A stretch of DNA of 64,000 nt from Castellaniella sp. (GTDB taxonomy: Bacteria; Pseudomonadota; Gammaproteobacteria; Burkholderiales; Burkholderiaceae_B): positions 62,001-126,000 of the forward strand of contig JAHRWZ010000062.1 of the NCBI GenBank assembly GCA_019104865.1, in the 5' to 3' direction. The number at the start of each line of letters is the position of its first letter. The stretch's first letter is position 1. The notes beneath the pieces were generated by a model. The model worked only from the letters and a program-made list of their open reading frames with translations. It made no database searches and was not told the DNA's origin. Below are positions 16,793 through 23,384 of this stretch, in pieces. Position numbers and translations under genes: made by a program.

Positions 16793-17964
16793 CAGCGCGC
16801 CCCCTGGGCCATCAGGCGCCGGTTGTACAGGTTCATCACCAGGCTGATCAGCCAGTTCAGCGCCAGGTAGGCCACCATGACGATCAGGATGCCCTCCATG
16901 CTGCGGCCGGTCTGGTTGGCGACGGTGCCGTAGACGTTGAATAGGTCGGGAAACCCGATGGCGATGGCCAGGGACGTGTTTTTCGCCAGGTTCAGGTATT
17001 GGTTGACCAGCGGCGGAACCAGGATGCGGAAGGCCTGCGGCAGGATGATGTGGGTCATGGCCTGATGGCGCTTCAGGCCCAGCGCGTAGGCGGCCATCCA
17101 CTGGCGGGTGCTGACGGCCTCGATCGAGCCGCGCACGATTTCGGCGATGAAGGCGGCGGTATAGACGACCAGCGCCAGCAGGATGGCGGAAAATTCCGGG
17201 GTAAAGGCCAGGCCGCCGCTGGCGCGGAACCGCGAGGCGACGGGCAGGTCGATCCGCAGTGGATGGCCCAGCGCCGCCAGCGCCACCCCCCAGGCAATCG
17301 CGATCACGGCCAGGCCGGGCCAGCGAAAGGCGTGCGCGCCTGGGCGGCGGGTCAGGCGCAGGATCAGGGCGGCGAGCACCAGGCTGGCCAGCGCTGCCCA
17401 CCAGAAGTCGGGCCAGGCGGGTACGCCCAGGAGCGACGGGGTGTAGATGCCCTGGCGGCTGGCGATGACGCCGTAGAACTGTGCGGCGTTGCGCAGCGCG
17501 GGCAGTTGTAGCACCACCGCGAAATACCAGAAGAACAGCTGGATCAGCAGCGGCGTGTTGCGGACCAGATCGACGAAGACCAGGCAGACGCGGTTGAGCA
17601 GCCAGTTCGGTGACACGCGACCGATGCCCACCAGCAGCCCCAGCAGGGTGCTGAAGACGATGCCCAGCAGGGCGACCTTCAGGGTGTTGTACAGGCCCAG
17701 GATCAGGGCCTGCAGATTGGTGTCGCTGGAACTGAACGGCACCAGGTCCCAGGGACGGGATAAATCCAGCGTCAGCCCCTCGGACAGATGCAGGCCCGAG
17801 ACCTGCGACAGGAAGGAAAAATCGATGGGAATGTGGTGGGATGCCAGGCCGATGTAGACGCTGGCCGCCAGCCCCAGCACGATCGCGATGGCCCCGAGCA
17901 CCACACTGATCTGCAGAACGTGGTCCCCGAGCGTGTAGCGTTCCTGGCTGCCCCCTGCCTTCAT
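16792..17964 (-). CDS. aapQ: general L-amino-acid ABC transporter permease AapQ
   Basis: A 390-residue permease. After the first helix (about residues 18-38) comes a long periplasmic region, then GLYNTLKVALLGIVFSTLLG, VCLVFVDLVRNTPLLIQLFF and the EAA loop ALGLKRHQAMTHIILPQAFR. The LVRNTPLLIQLFFWY segment is very typical of AapQ/BztB. It pairs with AapM to form the membrane channel for broad L-amino-acid uptake. It lies 65 bases after aapJ, and the gap carries a GC-rich hairpin. Confidence 0.88.
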   Translation of the reverse strand: MKAGGSQERYTLGDHVLQISVVLGAIAIVLGLAASVYIGLASHHIPIDFSFLSQVSGLHLSEGLTLDLSRPWDLVPFSSSDTNLQALILGLYNTLKVALLGIVFSTLLGLLVGIGRVSPNWLLNRVCLVFVDLVRNTPLLIQLFFWYFAVVLQLPALRNAAQFYGVIASRQGIYTPSLLGVPAWPDFWWAALASLVLAALILRLTRRPGAHAFRWPGLAVIAIAWGVALAALGHPLRIDLPVASRFRASGGLAFTPEFSAILLALVVYTAAFIAEIVRGSIEAVSTRQWMAAYALGLKRHQAMTHIILPQAFRILVPPLVNQYLNLAKNTSLAIAIGFPDLFNVYGTVANQTGRSMEGILIVMVAYLALNWLISLVMNLYNRRLMAQGAR

Positions 17965-17994
17965 CGTCTGTCTCCCAGCCGATTTGAAACCATG

Positions 17995-18019
17995 GGCCGC
18001 GGCGCCATCGGCCGCGGCC
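17995..18019 (-). promoter_or_regulatory. intercistronic hairpin between aapJ and aapQ
   Basis: A perfect 9-bp inverted repeat (GGCCGCGGC and GCCGCGGCC) separated by 7 bases lies between the aapJ stop and the aapQ start. There is no clear U-run after it, so it is more likely an RNA-stabilising or partial-termination element than a full terminator. Such hairpins are common after binding-protein genes, which are expressed above their permeases. Confidence 0.5.
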
Positions 18020-18029
18020 GACCCCTAGC

Positions 18030-19076
18030 CTAGCGGAAAGGCGGCGAATACATCAGCCCGCCATGGGTCCACAGGTCGTTCAGGCTGCCCTTGCGGTCGA
18101 TGCCATAGGGGGTTTCGGGGCCGATGTTGCGGTTGTAGATTTCCCCGTAGTTGCCCATGGCGCCAACGACTTTTTGCACGAAGTCCGGCGCCAGGCCCAG
18201 GTCTTTGCCCAGATCGCCGTCCACGCCCAGGAAGCGCTTGATGTCCGGGTTTTCGCTCTTGAGCATTTCCGGGATGTTTTTGGACGTGATGCCGAATTCC
18301 TCGGCCTGGACCAGCGCATAGGCGACCCAGGTCAGGGTGGTGCGCCACTGGGTATCGCCCTGGCGGACGAACCCGGCCAGGGGTTCCTTCGAGATGGTTT
18401 CGGCCAGGACCACGAAGTCGTCAGGCTTTGGGGCGTTGCCCTTCCAGCCGACCAGGGCGGATTTGTCGGTGGTCATGGCGTTGCAGCGCCCGCTGTTCAG
18501 GGCGGCAAAAAGTTTGTCCAGATCCTGGTAGGTCAGCACCTGGGTTTTCGGGTCCCATTTATGGCCCTTGATGTAGTCGGCCCAGACGGCTTCGGTGGTG
18601 GAACCCTGGGTGGTGCAGATGGTGCCGCCGTTCAGGTCGTTGATGGATTTGATCTGGTCGGCTTTTTTCACCAGGACGCCGGTACCGTCATAGAAGCTGA
18701 CCGGCAGGAAAGCCGCGCCGACTGCCGTGGCCCGGGTGGTGGTGACGGTCGTGTGGAAGAACACCACATCGGCTTCGCCGTTTTGCACGGCATTGAAGCG
18801 GTTTTTATCGGTCAGGGTCAGGATCTTGACCTTGCTGGCGTCGCCCAGCACTGCGGCGGCCACCGCGTGGCAGTAGTCCACGTCGAAGCCTTCGAGCTTC
18901 CCGGTTTTGGGATTCATGTAGCCGAAACCGGGTTTGGTGTTGTCGGAGCCGCAGATCAGCTGGCCGCGTTTGATGACGGTCTGCAGGGTGGAATCCTGCG
19001 CGAGGGCGGGGGGGCTGGCCAGCCCCATCAGCAGGAGGGCCGAGGTCAGGCCCGTGCCGGCGAGTTTCATATTCAT
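18030..19076 (-). CDS. aapJ: periplasmic L-amino-acid-binding protein AapJ
   Basis: A 348-residue solute-binding protein of family 3. A signal peptide is visible (MNMKLAGTGLTSALLLMGLA, cut likely after ALA-QD). The mature protein starts with TLQTVIKRGQLICGSDNTKPGFGY and contains GFDVDYCHAVAAAVLGD, both hallmarks of AapJ/BztA. It delivers amino acids to AapQ-AapM. I prefer ATG 19076, preceded by AAGGAGA, over an in-frame ATG ten codons upstream. The SHMT-family gene lies 92 bases upstream on the same strand, and the two may share a transcript. Confidence 0.9.
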   Translation of the reverse strand: MNMKLAGTGLTSALLLMGLASPPALAQDSTLQTVIKRGQLICGSDNTKPGFGYMNPKTGKLEGFDVDYCHAVAAAVLGDASKVKILTLTDKNRFNAVQNGEADVVFFHTTVTTTRATAVGAAFLPVSFYDGTGVLVKKADQIKSINDLNGGTICTTQGSTTEAVWADYIKGHKWDPKTQVLTYQDLDKLFAALNSGRCNAMTTDKSALVGWKGNAPKPDDFVVLAETISKEPLAGFVRQGDTQWRTTLTWVAYALVQAEEFGITSKNIPEMLKSENPDIKRFLGVDGDLGKDLGLAPDFVQKVVGAMGNYGEIYNRNIGPETPYGIDRKGSLNDLWTHGGLMYSPPFR

Positions 19077-19168
19077 GCTGTCTCCTTGGTAGGTATTGTG
19101 ATGCACATGAATGAAAAGGTGCCATCGGGATGCGATGGCGGGGTGCTTGTGTGATGCACCTCTGGTGT

Positions 19169-20488
19169 CTAGTGTCTGATGAAGTGTAGTGTTTTGAACT
19201 GATGACGGAAATCAGCGACTTCCCGAGTCAGGGCGGTGGGGATGGTGTCGGCTTTCAGCGCGCGTGCGATCAGGCGCGCCAATGGCGTCATGTCGTCGGG
19301 CTTCATGCCGAATCGCACGATTTCCGGGGTGCCCAGGCGCAGGCCGTTCACGTCGCCTGCCACGGCGGCGATGGGCAGGCCGATCCCGCAGCTCAGGATA
19401 TTGGCCTGGCGCAGTTTTTTGGCGGCCGCCTGGCCGCCGCCCCAGGCCGCGGCTTCGACCGCGAACTGATGCGACCGGGTGTAGCCGCGGTCGGCGGCGA
19501 ACACCGGGATGCCTTCGTGGTGCAGGGCCTGCGCCAGGGCCTTGGCCGTGGCGGCCATCATGGCGGCGTAGTCGCGCCCGTAGACCTTCCAATCCAGCAG
19601 GGTCATGGCCAGGGCGGCGGATTTGCCGGCATCGAAATTGGCCGTCAGCCCGGGATAGGCGATGGCGTCCAGCTTTTTGGCCAGATCGGCGTCGTTGGTC
19701 ACGATCAGTCCGCCGGCCGGCCCGCCCAGGCTTTTGTAGGTGCTCATGGTCATCAGGTGGGCGCCTTCTTCCAGGGGCTGCTGCCAGGCGTGCCCGGCGA
19801 TCATCCCGGACATGTGGGCGGCGTCGAACAGGACCTTGGCGCCGACTTCATCGGCGATCTGGCGGATTTCCCGGATGGGGTGCGCGAACAGATTCAGGCT
19901 GCCGCCGATGGTGATCAGGCTAGGTTTGAGCCGCAGGGCGTCCTGGCGCAGCTGGGTCAGATCGACGGTGTAGCCGTGCGCGTCGATGCCCGAGCTGACG
20001 CTGTTCAGGCCGTACAGCCCGGCGGCGCCGGCCTTGTGGTGCGTGACGTGGCCGGCAATCGACGCGGAGGGCACGATGATCGTGTCGCCCGGCTTCGATG
20101 TCGCCATGAAGGCGTACAGGTTGGCCAGGGCGCCGGACCCCACGCGGATTTCGGCATAATCGGCCCCGAAGATCTCGCTGGCCAGCTGGGCGGTGATGAC
20201 CTCGATCTTTTCGATGGCCTCCAGGCCCATTTCGTATTTGTCGCCGGGATAGCCCAGCGATGGCCGGCTGCCCAGGCCCATGGCCAGGACGGCCTCGGCC
20301 TTGGGGTTGATGACGTTGGTGGCCGGATTCAGGTTGAAACAGTCGATCTCGTGGATGTGCCGGTTTTCGGCGATCAGCGCGGCGATGCGCCGATCGGTCT
20401 GGTCCGGGGTTTCCGCCTGGGTTTCCTGGGCGATCGAGCCCACGTAATTTTCGACCGCGTCGGGAACCCACGTTCTGCGCTTGAGCAT
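19169..20488 (-). CDS. divergent serine hydroxymethyltransferase-family PLP enzyme
   Basis: A 439-residue fold-type I PLP enzyme of the SHMT family. Visible family features are NPATNVINPKAEAVLAMGLGSR near the N-terminus (here a variant of the NxxxS-EaV pattern), LGYPGDKYEMG, and a PLP lysine in MSTYKSLGGPAGGLI where classical GlyA has THKTLRGPRGG. The altered active-site segment suggests a substrate other than serine, for example a beta-hydroxy or alpha-methyl amino acid. ATG 20488 is chosen because GAGGTGATC, nearly a perfect match to the 16S tail, lies 3 bases upstream; an earlier in-frame ATG at 20539 has a weaker site. Divergent LysR gene and downstream amino-acid importer point to amino-acid catabolism. 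Confidence 0.8.
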   Translation of the reverse strand: MLKRRTWVPDAVENYVGSIAQETQAETPDQTDRRIAALIAENRHIHEIDCFNLNPATNVINPKAEAVLAMGLGSRPSLGYPGDKYEMGLEAIEKIEVITAQLASEIFGADYAEIRVGSGALANLYAFMATSKPGDTIIVPSASIAGHVTHHKAGAAGLYGLNSVSSGIDAHGYTVDLTQLRQDALRLKPSLITIGGSLNLFAHPIREIRQIADEVGAKVLFDAAHMSGMIAGHAWQQPLEEGAHLMTMSTYKSLGGPAGGLIVTNDADLAKKLDAIAYPGLTANFDAGKSAALAMTLLDWKVYGRDYAAMMAATAKALAQALHHEGIPVFAADRGYTRSHQFAVEAAAWGGGQAAAKKLRQANILSCGIGLPIAAVAGDVNGLRLGTPEIVRFGMKPDDMTPLARLIARALKADTIPTALTREVADFRHQFKTLHFIRH

Positions 20489-20584
20489 GTTGATCACCTC
20501 GTCTGAGTTGGGCGGCGATGCCGGCCCGTTCAAAGACATGATGGAGGCCTTTCCATTTCATCGCAAACGAGATATTTTCTGGGT

Positions 20585-20607
20585 TAGGGCTAGATTTTCT
20601 ATCCCTA
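20585..20607. promoter_or_regulatory. probable LysR-type operator between the regulator and the SHMT-family gene
   Basis: TAGGGCTAG and CTATCCCTA are inverted arms (8 of 9 pairs) around ATTTT. The palindrome lies in the AT-rich divergent intergenic region, 26 bases ahead of the LysR start. Position and AT-rich centre fit a LysR recognition site, although it does not read as a strict T-N11-A on inspection. Confidence 0.5.
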
Positions 20608-20632
20608 GCTGCGCTGATTCCAGGAGGCGAGT

Positions 20633-21520
20633 TTGAATTCGTTTTCACGGCCTGGCATGCCGTCGCTCAATGCCTTGCGGGCGTTCGAAGCGGCCGCGCG
20701 CCACCAGAGCTTCGTCCAGGCGGCGCACGAACTCAACGTCACGGCCGGGGCCGTCGCGCAGCAGATCAAACAACTGGAAGCCTGGGTCGGCTACCCGCTG
20801 TTTCAACGCGCGTCGCAGGGGGTGCGGTTGACCGCCGAGGCGCAGGCGGCGCTGCCTGTGCTGATCCGGGCCTTCGATTTGTTGAGCGATGGCGTACGGG
20901 CCTTGCGCGGCGCCGGCCATCAGACCCAGATCGCCATTGCGGCCTTGCCGGCGGTGGCGCATCTGTGGCTGTCACCCAAACTGCCCCAGCTGTCCGCCCT
21001 GTTTCCGGGATGTTTCTTTTCCATCGCCGCCATGGAAGAGCCGCCGAACTTTCGCCGTGAACCGTTCGACCTGGCCTTGTTCTATGTGGACCGCGACGTG
21101 GAAGGTTCCCGACGGATCCCGCTGGGGAAGGACGAACTGGTGCCGGTGTGCGCGCCGGCCCTGCTCGACGGCGATCGCTTGCCGCTGGAACCGGCGCGTC
21201 TGCGGTCCATGCGCCTGCTGCATGATTCGGTCTGGCGGGACTATTGGCAGCGCTGGCTGGATGCTGCGGGGGTGCCGGCGGTCGACGCGTCGAAGGGGTC
21301 GGAGTTCTCGCTCTACAGTCTGGCACTGCAGGCCGCGATCGGCGGTGCGGGGGTGTTGATGGGGCGCAGCGCCCTGGTGCGCGAACCGCTGGCGTCGGGC
21401 GCCCTGGTCACGCCGTTCGCGACGCGTGTTCAGGCACCCGGCGAACTGTGCCTGCTGATTCCCGATCGGTCGCTGCTGCTGCCGCGCGTCGATCTGCTGG
21501 TGGACTGCCTGCGGGTGTGA
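20633..21520 (+). CDS. LysR-family transcriptional regulator, GcvA-like
   Basis: A 295-residue regulator. The N-terminal winged helix-turn-helix spans residues 10-70 (SLNALRAFEAAARHQSFVQA, ELNVTAGAVAQQIKQLE, RASQGVRLT), of the GcvA/AmpR subtype. The effector-binding domain follows from about residue 95. It is divergent from the SHMT-family gene, the standard arrangement for a LysR protein controlling its neighbour. The start is TTG 20633, five bases after AGGAGG. The effector is unknown; an amino acid handled by the SHMT-like enzyme or AapJ is a reasonable guess. The 159 bases after the gene hold nothing I can support. Confidence 0.88.
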   Translation: MNSFSRPGMPSLNALRAFEAAARHQSFVQAAHELNVTAGAVAQQIKQLEAWVGYPLFQRASQGVRLTAEAQAALPVLIRAFDLLSDGVRALRGAGHQTQIAIAALPAVAHLWLSPKLPQLSALFPGCFFSIAAMEEPPNFRREPFDLALFYVDRDVEGSRRIPLGKDELVPVCAPALLDGDRLPLEPARLRSMRLLHDSVWRDYWQRWLDAAGVPAVDASKGSEFSLYSLALQAAIGGAGVLMGRSALVREPLASGALVTPFATRVQAPGELCLLIPDRSLLLPRVDLLVDCLRV

Positions 21521-21679
21521 TGATCGATGCATAATGATCGCGGAGCTTGCGAATCCAGGATAGCCTGCTGCGCAGAAATCCGTTCCGGAGATCAATGTAA
21601 ATTTCCGAATCGAGAGTCATGGATGACGGGATTCAGGCAGTAAAATTCCTCACTGAATTTTTTCCCGCCTGGTGGGACC

Positions 21680-22807
21680 ATGCAGATGACCACGCCGATA
21701 GCCGGTGTCCGCATACGCGGCGCCTGGTCCGATGAACAGCAATCCCGGTGGACTGCCTGGCTGACGGGCCTGGGCCTGGCTGGCCTGGTGATCCAGGACG
21801 CCGGTGCCGATGGGCAGGGGCCCTGGCAGCGTTTCCGGCTGTCTTTGCCGGACCCGATCCCCGATTTTGATACGGCCGGTTTGGCGCGGATGCTGAACCT
21901 GTCGCCGGACGACTGCGACCGCGATCTGGATGCCGAAATCCTGGTGGCGCTGCTCTTGTCGCCTCTGGCGTTCGATTTTCCCAGCCTGGATGAGTGCGTG
22001 TCCGCCGTGCGGCTGCGGCGCCACATCGTGCAGACGGGGCGGCGCACAGTGCTGGCCTTCGACACGGAACAGGCCGAACGGCCCGAGTACTGGTCGTGGA
22101 CGGAAGCGACCGGCTTCATCCTGTTGCCGGGCCACGATCTGATCCCTTCGCTGGAACAGACCCTGTGGCCGGATCTGTCCGGGCGCCAGTATTCGTTTTC
22201 CTGCTATCGGGCGACCGAATACGTGCTGCTGCTGGGCCTGGCGAAGGAACTGCGGGACAGCCATCCGGCGGCGCTGGATGCGCTGCAGGCGCAGTGGCAC
22301 GTCAAGGCGATCCAGTCGGGTCCGTTTCACGATGCCTTCCTGCATGAATATGGTTCGTTGCAGGCGCCGCTGCCGTTTCGCTATTACGTGCCGGGCGATC
22401 GGCTGTGGTTCCGCAATCCGCACGAACCGTCGGCCTGCGTGGAAGGCTACGAGGGATCCTGGGTTTTCTATCTGGGTCAGGGGCATTTCACCAATTTCTG
22501 GAAGCCGGACCAGCCCTACACGCTGCGGTCCAAATGTGTCGAGCTCTACCACTGGCGCGATGGTCTGGCGCAGAAAAATGGCCGCCCCTGGATGGATGAA
22601 TCGATCGTCGAGGCCCGCGTCGAGCTGACTCTGGCCGACCCGGCCGCCACGCAGCGGATCCTGGACCGGATGATGCGGCTGCGCGATCCGGCCGGCGTCT
22701 ACGCCGAAGGCGGCTGCATCGATGCCTCGCGCGAGGCGGTGCGCTGCGTGCGGCCCGAAACCTGGTCGCTGGGGCTGCCCGGCCTGCGGACAGCCGCGAC
22801 GGTCTGA
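21680..22807 (+). CDS. uncharacterised protein, possibly distantly Tgl (transglutaminase)-like
   Basis: A 375-residue soluble protein I cannot name with certainty. The C-terminal half recalls Bacillus spore transglutaminase Tgl as I remember it: YSFSCYRATEYVLLLGLAKE (residues 171-190) lines up with the Tgl active-site cysteine segment, and YYVPGDRLWFRNPHEP plus GYEGSWVFYLG (235-266) resemble the Tgl segments around its second catalytic residue. Cys175 would match the nucleophile, but the Tgl glutamates appear as Ser174 and about Ser260. Either the alignment is off or the chemistry differs. It converges on the DUF1854 gene of the cyanophycin cluster. A long antisense frame covers the same bases, but codon pattern favours this strand. 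Start ATG 21680 follows GGTGGG. Confidence 0.6.
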   Translation: MQMTTPIAGVRIRGAWSDEQQSRWTAWLTGLGLAGLVIQDAGADGQGPWQRFRLSLPDPIPDFDTAGLARMLNLSPDDCDRDLDAEILVALLLSPLAFDFPSLDECVSAVRLRRHIVQTGRRTVLAFDTEQAERPEYWSWTEATGFILLPGHDLIPSLEQTLWPDLSGRQYSFSCYRATEYVLLLGLAKELRDSHPAALDALQAQWHVKAIQSGPFHDAFLHEYGSLQAPLPFRYYVPGDRLWFRNPHEPSACVEGYEGSWVFYLGQGHFTNFWKPDQPYTLRSKCVELYHWRDGLAQKNGRPWMDESIVEARVELTLADPAATQRILDRMMRLRDPAGVYAEGGCIDASREAVRCVRPETWSLGLPGLRTAATV

Positions 22808-22827
22808 CCATGACGGGCTGACAGGCA

Positions 22828-22853
22828 TGGGCCGGATGACGCGGCCCGGCCCA
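22828..22853. terminator. hairpin between convergent genes
   Basis: An 8-bp perfect inverted repeat (TGGGCCGG and CCGGCCCA, 10-base spacer) lies in the 52-base gap between two convergent genes. There is no U-run on either side, so it may act as a weak bidirectional terminator or only protect the 3' ends. Confidence 0.45.
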
Positions 22854-22859
22854 GGCTGC

Positions 22860-23384
22860 TTACAGGAAATGATCCAGGATCTTCCGGCTGAACCGGTCCA
22901 GCGCGTTCAGGTCGCGGACCAGGTAATGCACCCCGCAGGCGTCCGCGATCAGTAGCGTGGACGCCGACAGGCGGCGGATGTCGTCTTCGCTGTTCAGGGC
23001 CAGCACGGCGGGCCCGCGGTCGGTCTCGATGTCCCAGCGGCTGGGGGTTGCCCAGGTGGAGGCGCGCTCGATCCGCAGGATCTCGGGCTTGAACTCGCGC
23101 TGCGCCAGTTCCTCGGTGATCAGCCTCTGGGCGTTGGCGGGCAGCGTGTCTAGCCGATCGATCCAGACCAGTTCCCGGGCCTGAGGGCCGACCAGCGCGA
23201 TGCCCTCGTCGGGGCCGCTGATGGGAAAGCTGCGTACCGGGACCACCACGGTATCGGGCATGCCGGGGAGCGACAGGATCAGGTGCCCGAACGTGTCCCG
23301 GACGAGCGTGAAGTCCGGCGCGGTGGTCTCGACCGCGGCGGCCTGCGCCTCGGCAACGGGGGGCGGAACGTGCTCAGGAATCAT
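22860..23384 (-). CDS. DUF1854 protein associated with cyanophycin metabolism
   Basis: A 174-residue soluble protein of the DUF1854 family, which in betaproteobacteria sits beside cyanophycin synthetases and an ABC exporter. Visible blocks are FTLVRDTFGHLILSLPGM, VVPVRSFPISGPDEGIALV, GPQARELVWIDRLDTLP and FKPEILRIERASTWATPSRW. Function is unknown. ATG 23384 is preceded by GAGG at six bases and overlaps the ABC gene's stop by 11 bases, so the two proteins are probably made together and may work as a pair. No membrane segment or signal peptide is present. Confidence 0.8.
   Translation of the reverse strand: MIPEHVPPPVAEAQAAAVETTAPDFTLVRDTFGHLILSLPGMPDTVVVPVRSFPISGPDEGIALVGPQARELVWIDRLDTLPANAQRLITEELAQREFKPEILRIERASTWATPSRWDIETDRGPAVLALNSEDDIRRLSASTLLIADACGVHYLVRDLNALDRFSRKILDHFL

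Noticed and set aside
21650..22828. 392-codon minus-strand frame opposite the possibly Tgl-like gene
   Set aside because: Its translation is Arg/Gln/Pro-rich with no recognisable motif, while the plus strand gives a well-composed globular protein.
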